A stretch of DNA of 64,000 nucleotides from Nephrotoma appendiculata (lineage: Eukaryota; Arthropoda; Insecta; Diptera; Tipulidae), in assembly GCA_947310385.1 (NCBI GenBank), contig OX371225.1, forward strand, positions 36,901,762 through 36,965,761. Direction: 5' to 3'. The position numbers were made by a program, and so were the translations under genes. Positions 27,501 through 37,591 of this stretch are shown here, in pieces. The notes under the pieces were generated by a model. The model was not told the DNA's origin. It was given only the letters and a program-made list of their open reading frames with translations, and did not search any database. How positions within the stretch are numbered: the stretch's first letter is position 1; every line of letters begins with the position of its first letter.

Positions 27501-27613
27501 GCATCCTACCGGTAGTTTCGTGCTCAACGTCTTGTATACTGTACCTGTAATCATTTTGAACCGGAATTTCAACAAAAAAAAGTTTTCAGTTTTTTGCAAA
27601 AAAACGTGATGGT
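24541..27613 (+). repeat. Right-edge divergent satellite units, ~631-bp dimers
   Basis: The last ten units differ from the interior. They carry markers such as 'aaaaatgttttttcag' (24740, 25050, 25370), 'gtttgcctt', 'cttacttttttgaacg' with one T fewer, and 'aacgtcttgtat'. Alternating variants give a period of about 630 bp (24541/25172; 24856/25487; 26434/27064). As on the left, divergence rises toward the array edge. Confidence 0.75.
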
Positions 27614-28560
27614 TACTTGTACTGACAATGATGAATTATGCATTCTGCTGCTGGCACCATAGTTGGCTTGATACTGGCTGGCATGGTTCCGGATGGCTTT
27701 ATATGGTTCCGGATAATATTATATGGTTCCGGCTGCCATTATATGGTTTCGCCTGAAAAATCATGCAATACTCATGGTTCCGAATGTCATTGTAATGGTT
27801 CTGACTGTCATTCCTAAGGTGCCGGCTGAAAAATGTATATGTTGAACAACCATATATGGGCATTGTGGTTACCGTGTAGGCCCCGTATGTTTCCGATTGA
27901 CAAAACTTTGGTTCCGGCTGGCTTTAAATGGTTCCATGCTATTTGCACCATATTTGGTTTAGTTCCGTAAGACATTGTTCCGGATGACTTCATATGGTTC
28001 CAACTGACATTATAGTGGTTTTGGCTGACATTGTATAGTGGTTCCGGCAAACAGATGGTGTTTAATGATGCACAATACATTGTGCTACTTGTGTGAAGTT
28101 GGCTTGGTTCCGTCTGGCATGCTTTTGGCTAACTTTTAAGGTTCCGGCTGTTAAATCAGACAGTGCACAATAATTCACAATGCATTGTGCTACTTGTGAA
28201 ATAGGTGGTTTGGTTCCGGCTGGCATGATCTCGGCTGACCTTGTTATGGCTCCGGCTGAAACCTTATATAATTATCAATCATTTTAGCGCATTCTGAATA
28301 TATAGTGCAAGCCTTGATGGTTTGGGCTGATAAAACTCTGGTTCCAGCTAGCTTTAGATTATTCCGACTCGTTTAATATTGGTTTCGGTTAATAAGTCAG
28401 ATGGTGTACAATAATGCGCAATGCAATGTACTACTTGTGTTATAGTATACTTGGTTCCAGCTGGCATATTTACGGCTGGCTTCATATGGTTCCGGCTGGC
28501 ATTATAAGGTTTCTTGGTTTGGCCCCAGATGGTATGGTGGTTTAGCTTCTGAAGTATTTC
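27614..28560 (+). repeat. Degenerate TGGTTCCGGCTG minisatellite
   Basis: A loose short-period repeat based on 'tggttccggctggcatta', present dozens of times with substitutions and spacing of about 20-45 bp. It includes three copies of a larger segment with 'gcacaatacattgtgctacttgtg' (about 28060, 28165 and 28405). It begins directly where the 316-bp satellite ends. No coding potential is seen; an ORF on the minus strand (27814-28080) is only a by-product of the repeat. Confidence 0.8.
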
Positions 28561-29509
28561 TTGCAGGACATGGTTTTCCTGATGATAGTCAGTGACATAT
28601 TGTAAAGCTGAACAGCAACTAAATCCCTAAAAGATACGAGTGCTAGAATTAAGAAAACATTTATCTCAAATTTTTTAGAAATCTTTAAATGATAACCTTA
28701 AGCATAGTCAATATAATTAAATTTACATACATATTCAACAAATTACTGGTAAATAAAAATATCATTTTAGCGTGACAATCTTTTAATTTGCCTATAAATG
28801 TATTATTAAATTAACCTTAAATACATCACACGTTACTGATATAGGCCAAGCAAGCTACATTATCAACTTGACCGTTTTATTTAGTTTATACAGCAATCTC
28901 CGAATCACACGCGTACTTTGCAAAAAAATGGCATTACATAAAAATAAATAAAAACTTTGTTGACTTACTGAAACGACGTCAATTTGATAAGATTGAAATA
29001 AATCATCGCATTTAGGTATTGCACCGGCGAATTATTGACAATCCCCCAACATTTTTTTTCGCGAATAAATGCAATTATATCTTGTATAACGCATGCGGTG
29101 CATTCATGCAATTCGTATCAAAATTATTGATTATTCGTTGCAAATACACTGTCAAGGCGCATTTCGATTTATATGCACATATCGTCCTCTAATATAAAAC
29201 AATAATTATCTTGAACTAAATATTCAATATAAAATAATATTTTTAGAACAATATTTTTTTCATATTAATAAATGTGTACGTATAAAGGTTGCGTAAAACC
29301 ACTTAAATAAATTACCTATTCGATCATCTGGTCTCGATAATATTTTATGTTTGGAAAGTCCATAAGTGCAAAATAAAACAAAAACCGCGATATTACAAAC
29401 TTTTACATAATTAGCATACAAAATTCGTATGCCTTGTGTTGTTACAAAAAATATAAAAATTTTCATACCTCACGATTTTTCACATATTTGTTTAAAAATT
29501 ATTCGTAAA

Positions 29510-29543
29510 ATTATTATTATTATTATTATTAATAATAATAATA
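29510..29543. repeat. (TTA)n/(AAT)n microsatellite, self-complementary
   Basis: A run of TTA repeats followed directly by AAT repeats, so the two halves are reverse complements and can form a hairpin. Confidence 0.9.
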
Positions 29544-30366
29544 AAAGACGTTGTGTAAATTTTGTACAAAGGTTGGTTGGTGTATGCAGTCTAAATATTT
29601 GCATGCTAAATAAATTAACGTGCGAAATCAAAATTTAATTATTTTGATCAACACCAAACTTTCTATTTGCAGAAAATATTGATGAAAATTTAAATACAAA
29701 ATTTCCCAACAAAATATTCTATGTACATATATAGTGAAGTTAACTCCCTCGTTTCAAATGTGGGTCAAACACGTTCAGCTATTCAATCAAATTCACCGGA
29801 GGACGGAGCTCTGTAATCCAAACCAATCAAAAAAAAAATTGAACACATTTAACGCATTAATAATCGTAATACGCGACCAATATTTAATTAAATGTATACG
29901 CAATCTACACACGATAGCAAAATATAACTCCAAACGATGTTCACAAATAACACACAAAAAAAAATCTTTAGGTGAATGAACTTCTTGCTATTAAACAATA
30001 GACCAAAAAGTAAATTACTAATTCTTCTTCCAAAAATGTTCCATAAAGTGAAAGCGATCAAAAATATATAAATTCAACGACAAAATTTTTTTTTTTTTAG
30101 TTTTTTCTTTTCTAAAACTATCAATAAGCCTGCATTGAATGTGTAAGTCAGTATGTTTTCTCATGTGACATCATAACACATATTACATAACTACTTTATT
30201 TAACTAATAAATAATCAATCTTGTATATATCCACTATAAATAAATAGAGAAGTCAATGAACTTGCTTGCACTTTATAATAGCAACAATCAACACGACCAC
30301 ATTTGTAAAGTTTTACATTTTTCATATATTCAATATACACAAGAAAATTAATAACGAACGAATTGT

Positions 30367-30392
30367 GATGATGATTATGATGATGATGATTA
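30367..30392. repeat. (ATG)n microsatellite
   Basis: Short imperfect ATG/GAT trinucleotide run ('gatgatgattatgatgatgatg'). Confidence 0.85.
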
Positions 30393-31191
30393 TATACGGT
30401 GACAATAGTTATACTTTTATGTTGACTATGAAAAATATATTTGTGTTTAGTGTTACATTGTGTTTTGAATACATTACACAGCAAGTAATTTACAAATTCC
30501 CCATATGTAGTAATTATACGCACATACGATTACAAATTACAATTAGCTTTGATTTGCCCCAGTGCGATATGTACGTACAATGTAACTTAATAATATGATG
30601 CGGAGTCTATAATGTTGTTAAAAGTGGAAACTGCAAATTGAGTTATGGTTTTAGAGATTTTTATCATAAACGGAAAATTGTTTGGTGAGAGAAATGTAAT
30701 TATTATTGGTATGACTATTTGACAAGGCCCCCACTTTGTTAATATTTACAATTATATTTACAATTGGCTTGGAATAGAAATTCATTTATAGTGACATCAT
30801 CGAGACATAGGCGAGTGCTTGTGGCCAAACTAAAGTAGATCGAGGTCGGAAGTTCAATCAAGATTTTATGACATCAGTGCCTATAGTATGATTTTGTAGT
30901 ACTCAAAATACAATTTGACCTAGTACACCCAAACGATGAAAGCATATTGGTTTAATTAATCGTTACTTTTGGAATTATTGTTGACAATCAATCGATTTCT
31001 GCTTAGATACTGCATTGTTATATCGCTCTTACCATTTTTTAATTAGGTATGAGCATAGGGATCTTGCAACTATGATTTCTGTAATGAAGGACGCTTTTAA
31101 AATTGGTTAAACTACGGTGTTCTTCTTGAATTAGTGACGTTCGAGAAGTCAAGGTTTGTTCGGTGTCCAACTAAAAAAACGGATGTGAAGT

Positions 31192-32461
31192 TTTTAACAA
31201 AACAACTAAATTAACAAAAAGCAAATTTGTTAAATACCAAACACAAACAGCCAGTAAAAGAAATGTTAATATTGGGAACCTGACAACAGACGAATTTCAT
31301 TTAATTGAAAACTACTGAATAGTATAATAAACTTAATTTTGATTGAAATAAAAAAAACTAAAATTACAATTTAAAAATATGTTCATAAGTAAGACAAAAC
31401 ATTTTATGTAGTTTAACAATGTTAATAAAATTGTATAATGACACATACACAGCAATAAAATCGAGTTGCAAATGCGTATATCAAATGATGGCATAGAGGT
31501 GCTCTCTAAAATAAAATTGGCGACATCAAAAAAATACGAGATTTTCCCTTTTGTCATTGTGTTGGTGGAAAATCGAATCGCATAGACTATTTTGGCAATT
31601 TTTGGGTTTCACTGTATTAATTATTAGCCAGATCATGGAAACACTACCAAATAGTGGCTAGTATAAAATTATGACAAAAGAGGTGTTCTTGAAATTAAAT
31701 TGGTCCCACCAAAAAACTACGAAATTTTGCAATTAAACAAGCGTCGGTTCCTGGTATACTCGAGAACTCCTTCCAGTTATTTTCATTAAATTCGTTTGAG
31801 AACATAAATAAAAATAAGCCCGGGGCCTACCAGAAAACCTATTACACGATTTTTGTAGAAATCAGAATCCATCACAACCAATTTCGGATACTAGGAAACC
31901 TTCTTCATGCAATTTTCATTTAAATCGTTTGAACTTAGAAAACCTCACACGATTTTGCATGAAATCAGGATCCATCGCAATCAGTTTCTGGTACTAAACC
32001 TCCTTCGAGTAAGTTTCATTAAAACCATTTGAACTAAGAAAAAAATTAACATAAACCCGAGGCCGACCAGACAATCCCTTACACGATTTTTTTTCAAAAA
32101 TCGTTAAAATACTCTATGCGATTCGATTCTCCAACCCATTAACAAATGGGAAAATCTCGTAGTTTTTTGATGAGACCAATTTTATTTGATATACGCATTT
32201 GCAACTCAATTTTATTGCTGTGGCATTATACAATTTATTAACATTGTTAAATCAAATAAAATGTTTTGTCTTACTTATGTAAATATTTTTAGATTGTAAT
32301 TTTATTTTATTTTTTATTTCAATCAAAATTTTGTTTATTATACTATTCAGTAGTTTTCAATTAATTCAACTGTTGTCAGGTTTCCAATATTAACATTGTT
32401 TTAACCGACTGTTTGTTTTTGTAAATTTTCCAAATGTGTTAATTTAGTTGTTTTGTTAAAA
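31192..32461. mobile_element. Inverted-repeat non-autonomous DNA element
   Basis: The left arm (31192-~31590) and right arm (~32108-32461) are reverse complements over about 350-400 bp with small indels. Outermost bases are TTTTAACAAAACAACTAAAT and its complement. The core (~31740-32100) holds three diverged ~120-bp direct repeats containing 'acacgatttt' and 'tcatt(a/t)aaa(t/c)cgtttga'. No ORF with a transposase motif is present and no clear target duplication is visible, so the superfamily is open. A MITE or foldback-type element is the best description. Confidence 0.75.
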
Positions 32462-32733
32462 GCTAGCCTATTTTGACTTGCTAACCTATTTTGATAAGCT
32501 TCACGGCATATCAAACCTGGAATAAATCATATTTAAGATTTTATTTTTAAACTATCGGACCCGACAGATGTTGTCCTGTCCGAATGTTGGCTTGCCTGCT
32601 ATTAGCGAATGAGCAAATATTTTTATCGATATTCGAATTATCGATAACAGTTGACATTTGACATCGAGTTTGATATTTCAATCTTTTCCTTTCGTCATTG
32701 TGTGATTTGCTGTTGCCCAAAGCAAAATCAAAA

Positions 32734-32992
32734 ATGAGTGCAATAACCGGACGATTTTTGGTGCTTGTCATTTGCTTGTACTTTTCGTGAGGATGGAAGA
32801 ATATTGTTTTCGATGTAAGTATTTAAATCTCTGACAGCTGTGTTCCTTCAGTAGGCGACTGAAGACGTGGTGACTAATGAATATGGAAACTTCTACGCTG
32901 TAGATCCACTGAACCAAATGTACACCAAAGATGGACTAGGAGTAGCAGAGGATTGTCACGCATCAATCACAATCATGTTTCTTCCGACATAG
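32734..32992 (+). other. Doubtful split small ORF with a signal-peptide-like start
   Basis: An ATG at 32734 opens MSAITGRFLVLVICLYFS, a short hydrophobic stretch like a secretion signal, closed by TGA at 32788-32790. The same frame continues to a perfect donor-like GTAAGT at 32815. From 32855, after 'ccttcagtag', a 45-codon open frame (starting ATEDVVTNEYG) runs to TAG at 32990. The implied intron would be only 40 nt and a stop lies inside the first part. This is at best a broken gene fragment and may be chance. I do not recognise the product. Confidence 0.15.
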
Positions 32993-33000
32993 CAACATGA

Positions 33001-33925
33001 TTAGTTCTGCTCATTCTGCTGCATTAGCTTCCGTGAAATAGACACGTTGTCCATTCTCCAAGTGCACCCACAAATGTTGAACATTGGGATGACGTTCGTG
33101 TAATGCAAATGAGAAAATTCACCAAATCGCCTCATTACATAACTGACATAATGCCTCAATTGGAATCTTAACACTTCGTCATTTACATACGGAGCAGCAA
33201 TTCCGAACACTGCCAGGTCGCTACCTTTGTTCACGTATTTTTAGACGAATTCAATGGAGTTACAACACTCAACATTTCTGTGTGTTGCAAATGTTTTCGA
33301 TAGAAGCTTGCAATACGGAACGATCCAGCGACTATCGACCATGTCACCTTTTCCTTGTTCTGCCACCATCTTCGGGTGAACGATGCCGATATAGTGGATA
33401 ACCGTCGTTTCCACTAATTGTGTATGTCAGCAACGGGTGCGGATATTGGTTTGTGTATTTTCCATCGGCCATCCACGATGAATCTGGATTGTGTTCTCGG
33501 CACGGACGGAGAACCATCGTCTGATTCTGGATCTGGTATTTCGGCGCTGATGATTGAATCGAGATGATCTGGTCTGATTTTCTCAATTAACCACAGTAGA
33601 ATGTGTGCATGTAGTAATCCCCGCTTCTGTCACTCTACTGAGTACATCCAACAACGTGGCTGTTCGAAAACCATCTGTTTAACGATGAATACCATTAGCA
33701 TCCCGAGTTTTTGTTTAAACACATGTGCAGTGATGTCGTAGCGATCGCTGCAAGTTTCTGCTGGCAGTAGATTGCCAGTAATTTCAAGCCATTTTGGATT
33801 GCATGTGAACGTGACGAACAAATTTGGCCCTCCGTAATACCGCACATATGTCATATCATCCTCCGTATATTCAAGCATATGCCGTGGGCTGCCAACATAT
33901 GTTGCTAGGAGAATGGTCTATTGAC
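33001..33925 (-). pseudogene. Helitron Rep (rolling-circle transposase) remnant
   Basis: Read on the minus strand, the broken frames give the Helitron-like N-terminal/Rep signature in the right order. First comes a GSPRHMLEYTEDDM segment, then FVTFTCNPKW and a DRYDIT..VFKQKL stretch. A Q-K-R-G-L-L-H-A-H-I-L motif (33575-33640) follows, then ISAEIPDPES, and finally a YVNKGSDLAVFG-like end near 33230. The tryptophan before QKRG is a TGA stop, and several frameshifts separate the pieces. The helicase domain expected downstream is missing below 33001. In intact elements the protein nicks and transfers one DNA strand; here it is a truncated, dead copy. No Helitron 3' hairpin-CTRR end was identified. 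Confidence 0.85.
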
Positions 33926-34841
33926 CGACGTTGGTAGGCATTTCCGTCTGAAGTGATGGCATCGCCCAGATGAATGTACTGCTAGGATCGTAGTTTTGAT
34001 TGATCGTAGCGGATGAAATTTAAACGTTTCGTTTCGATCTTGACATATATATCAATGCAATCTCTCATATGAACTATCTCCTGGCAATTGGGAACACAGC
34101 AAAAAAAGATTGAGCCAAATCGGTTCGGCCGTTCTCAACTGATGCACGCAGACACATTTTTACACCGTTTTTATATATGTATGTATACATATATAGTAGA
34201 AGATACAGATAAAGGATGGTAGGGGGAAGGAGGGAGTGTTAAAATCTTCAAGTTATATGTTCGGATATGTAAGAATACTTAAAATAAAATAAAAAAAAGA
34301 AAATTTAGGTCAAAAAATTAAAAAAAATCTTAGAACCTGATCACGTACAGAAGAATTAGATATATATAGATAAATATTTGAGGGTAGAAAAGCGGAAGGG
34401 GGTGGCTTTAAATTTTGGTGTTATATGTTCTGGTAGGTTCAATTGTAAATCTAAATTATCCTGGGACCCACTCAATCACACACAAAGAAATTCATCAAAA
34501 TCGGCCCAGCCGTTTAGGAGCAGTTCAGTACCAAACACACGTACAGCAGAATTATATATTTTTGTTTACACTACTTGCCGTAAGTACTTGAAAAAACACA
34601 CAAAACACTTGGCTAAACTTTCCGAGTTATATGTTCTGATACGCGAAAACTCTTAAAAAAATGAACGATGAAATTATCGTCAAAAAATTCAAAAAAAAAT
34701 TCCTAGAACCCAATCACAGGGCCACCTACTGGGTCCAATTGTGAATCTAAAACATTTAGAGGCCCATTCAAACACACAGAAAATTTCATCAAAATCGGCC
34801 GTTTAGGAGGAGTTCAGTGACATACACACGTACAGAAGAGT

Positions 34842-34843
<2 letters not shown>

Positions 34844-34933
<90 letters not shown>
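34844..34933. repeat. (AT)n microsatellite, ~90 bp
   Basis: Uninterrupted AT dinucleotide run of roughly 45 repeats, sitting inside one of the diverged repeats. Confidence 0.97.
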
Positions 34934-34935
<2 letters not shown>

Positions 34936-35416
34936 TTAAGGGTGGTGAGCGTGGAGAATGCGTTTTGAATTGTTCGAGTTATATATTCTGATATGCGAGA
35001 ATTCTTAAAAAAATAAAAAAAATAATTTTCGTCAAAAATTCAAAAAAAATCCTAGAATTCGAACGCAGCGGTACCTCTAAAACGGAATCTATAACATCCC
35101 GGGGCCCACTCAAACACACAAAATTTCTTTTATCAAAATCAGCCAAGCTCTTTTATTAGGAATTCAGTGACATATGTACACTAGAATTATATACATATAT
35201 AAAGATTGAGCTGGTGGGGGGAGGGGGAGGCTAAGGGTTGTTTAAAAAATTAAAAAAATTCCTAGAAGCCAATCGCAGCGCCACATACCGAGTCTAATTG
35301 TGAATGTAAACCATCCAAAGACCCACTCAAATAAACAAAAAAAAATAAATTAAAATCGGCGAGGAGTTCAGTGACACACACACCTACAGAAGAAATATAT
35401 GTATATATAAAGATTG

Positions 35417-35446
35417 GGAGTGGTGAGGGGGGGGGGGGGGAGGGGC
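35417..35446. repeat. G-rich run
   Basis: About 14 consecutive G followed by AGGGG on the plus strand. A weaker G-rich stretch lies at about 35215-35235 at an equivalent place in the preceding repeat. These runs could form a quadruplex, but no function can be assigned. Confidence 0.8.
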
Positions 35447-35589
35447 GTTGAAATGTTCTATTTATATGTTCTGCTATGCGAAAATTCTTAAAAACTAATA
35501 AAAGAACCGAGGTCCAATCTTGAAATTTAGTCTAGCCATTTAGAACGAGTTCAGTCCCATACACACGTATATAGAAGAGTTATATATAA

Positions 35590-36648
35590 TAGGTCATTCC
35601 TCTATTTCTGCGTTTTTGGCCTCTAGATGGTGTTGATGCCTTTATATATATCAGGCAACAGTCATCCGATGGTCTCATATGTAACATGTATTTAAAAGGT
35701 AGCATTTCAGCTTGCATGTTTTGTGAAGCTAGTTTTCTAATTCGTTGCTTGTGTAAAAAGTTATATTGATTTGAAAATGAGTGAAATATCTGAAGAAATA
35801 CGCTATGTGACGCTTTTTTACTATAGAAAGGTAGAAACGCTGCAAGAATATGCCGAACAATTTGTGAAGTGTACAGTGAAAATGTTGTAGACCACGCTTT
35901 GGTCGGCCAGACACTGAAGATTCGATGAAATTTTGCAACGGGTGGAATAAGAGCGGCACGCAAGCTGCCAGGAAATAGTAGAGGCACTAAACATCAACCA
36001 CATGACAGTTTGGAGTCATTTGAAAAGAGCAGGCTACAAAAAGGAGCTCGATGTTTGGGTGCCACATGAATTAACGCAAACAAATTTGATTGACCGGATT
36101 ACCATCAGTGTACTGTTACTGAAACGCAACGAAAACGAACCATTTTTGAAGCGAATCATTACAGGCGATGAAAAATGGGTGAAATATGAGAATAACAAAC
36201 GCAAACGCTCATGGTTTGCGTTTTAACGAAGCAATCCAGAACGAGCGACCAAAATTGGCCAATAGAAAGAGAGTTGTATTCCATCACGACAATGCGCGGC
36301 CACACACTTCTTGAATGACCTCGAAAAAAACGATGGAACTTGATTGGGAAGTTTTGATGTATCCACCGTATAGTCCAAACCTTGCACCGTTTGGCTACCA
36401 TTAGTTTCGGTCTCTACAACTCTCTTGATGGTAAAAAGTTGGCCGGCCGAAGCGCCACTCAAAATCACTTGGTCAAGTTTTTCGACGATAAACCACAGAA
36501 GTTTTCCACCGATGGAATTATGAAACTACCCGAAAAATAGCAAAAGGTTATAAGGGTCAATATGTACTTGATTAAAATTTATTTTCAATTAAGAAAATTT
36601 TTGTTCAAAAATGCACTAAAAACCGCGGAGACTTTTTATATGGCCCTA
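35590..36648 (+). mobile_element. Dead mariner-like element
   Basis: Imperfect terminal inverted repeats, TAGGTCATTCC... on the left and the complement of ...TATATGGCCCTA on the right, enclose a broken transposase. The total length is about 1.06 kb, shorter than a typical ~1.3-kb mariner. Flanking TA is compatible with the TA target of Tc1/mariner, but the left flank is an AT run, so the duplication is not diagnostic. Confidence 0.8.
35777..36537 (+). pseudogene. Mariner transposase pseudogene
   Basis: Pieces read MSEISEEIRYVTLF (35777), then after frameshifts MTVWSHLKRAGYKKELDVWV (36002-36060), which is the family's HTH end plus a WVPHEL motif. TGDEKW (about 36165) supplies the first catalytic Asp and HHDNARPHT (about 36285) the second. 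The third should lie in the YSPxLAPxDYHLF box, but here PPYSPNLAPFGYH (about 36370) has Gly in place of Asp. The C-terminal NSLDGKKL..FFDDKPQKF segment is recognisable. Several frameshifts, a stop after ARPHTS and the lost third Asp make it inactive. The family cuts and pastes at TA sites. Confidence 0.9.
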
Positions 36649-37029
36649 GATATGTTGATAGTGTAATGGACGATAAGGTATAGTCGGTTTATAGTTAGTA
36701 GAAGTTGCTATCTAGTAGAATTTTCCGTTTTTGATCACTTATGTATATTCACTGTTGTGAATTTACAATGTAAAAAACGGTTTTTTTACTTGTCTGTAAT
36801 TAAATAACGTAAATCACTTAAAAAAAACTTTTTCCGATTTTCGACTTAGTTTATGTCTCAATTTTCAGGAATCAATTAACATTCTATTTCGTGTAAACAA
36901 TTATGTATATGTTTCATATCGCGATTTCAATTTCTTGATATAATTGTAAAATTCTCTCTTTCCTACATTTCGATAAACGCATCACGAAAAATTATTTGGT
37001 GATAAATAGAGTCGATTAATCTAGTAGTC
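36649..37029. other. Intergenic AT-rich DNA
   Basis: No ORF, repeat or motif that I can support between the mariner end and the palindromic MITE. Confidence 0.6.
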
Positions 37030-37032
37030 TTA

Positions 37033-37342
37033 GGGGCATATCCTCCATCCGGTCGCAAATTAAATATTTGCGATCAGAAATATGGTTACTAGATTAAATT
37101 TGCCATGCCAATTGACACATTTTATTTAAATTTAAATTTATTTTGCGATTGTAGAGTAGAAATCTACGAAAAGACTGCTACGCATTTTCCGAGGTCGCAG
37201 TATTTTTATGTATTTCTACTTAACAATCGCAAAAAAAATTTAAATTTAAATAAAATGTGTCAATTGGCATGGCAAATTTAATCTAGTAACCATATTTCTG
37301 ATCGCAAATATTTAATTTGCGACCGGATGGAGGATATGCCCC
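37033..37342. mobile_element. Palindromic Harbinger-type MITE with TTA duplication
   Basis: Almost perfect snap-back. The arms (about 37033-37165 and 37209-37342) are reverse complements and begin GGGGCATATCCTCC, leaving a spacer of about 40 bp. TTA at 37030-37032 and TTA at 37343-37345 flank it, matching the three-base TWA target duplication of PIF/Harbinger transposons. It is non-coding. Its TIR differs from that of the adjacent Harbinger element, so it was mobilised by another family. A long hairpin transcript would be possible. Confidence 0.88.
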
Positions 37343-37591
37343 TTAGACTGTGTGCCTAACACGTTTTTTTTTTGACTAAATTATAGACTAAACTTTTCGA
37401 ATTGACATTACGCTATTCGGCGCTAGTTGATAAACGAAAAGTCTCCTCGCAAGGTGACTTCAATTTTAGTTGTCATTTTATTGTTAATTGTGCGTAAGAG
37501 ATTTATTTGTCATTATCTGTTTAAAATATATAATATAATTAAAAGGTATTATTTAAAATATATAATATAATATATATAAACAAAACATATA

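Larger units (their letters stand above)
1490..27613 (+). repeat. 26.1-kb satellite array, ~84 units of 316 bp
   Basis: Head-to-tail tandem repeat, all units in one orientation. Unit starts can be followed from the recurring 'gtaagtatgagtagatca' at about 1624, 1943, 2262, 2560 ... 27379. The period is usually 314-316 bp, with length variants of 298, 306, 311 and 319 bp. I count about 84 units, two of them strongly truncated (about 18647 and 19399). The array opens in mid-unit at 'ccggaatttc' (1490) and closes after 'acgtgatggtta' (27613). Most units keep a 76-codon ORF starting MSRS. About 15 others have a stop in it, and the commonest unit variants change amino acids, so I do not call it a gene. 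Each unit ends in alternating A- and T-runs, typical of curved satellite DNA. Confidence 0.97.
28561..31191. other. AT-rich intergenic DNA without a supported gene
   Basis: No ORF here has a recognisable domain. The longest plus-strand ORF (30266-30598, 110 codons) is low-complexity and overlaps an equally long minus-strand ORF, so neither is convincing. The stretch contains the microsatellites listed separately. Confidence 0.6.
34080..35580. repeat. Diverged ~300-bp repeats with 'aaaatcggcc..gccgttt' core
   Basis: A motif like 'catcaaaatcggcccagccgtttaggag(c/g)agttcagt' followed by 'acacacgtacagaagaa' and AT-rich DNA occurs near 34130, 34500, 34790, 35130, 35350 and 35530. Between copies there are 'gttatatgttctg' and 'cctagaacc' segments, again repeated. 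The units are too diverged for an exact period. No coding potential is seen. It may be remnants of one element family that accumulated tandemly. Confidence 0.7.

Noticed and set aside
1591..27609. The 76-87-codon ORFs as a tandem gene family
   Set aside because: About 15 units carry stops at several different positions, two are truncated, and the common variants mostly change amino acids. Homogenised satellite DNA explains the shared frame.
1490..27613. CRISPR-like array
   Set aside because: The units are 316 bp and adjoin directly, with no short repeats separated by unique spacers; the setting is eukaryotic.
30215..30598. Overlapping 102- and 110-codon ORFs on opposite strands
   Set aside because: Low-complexity AT-rich and ATG-repeat sequence without domain or splice context.
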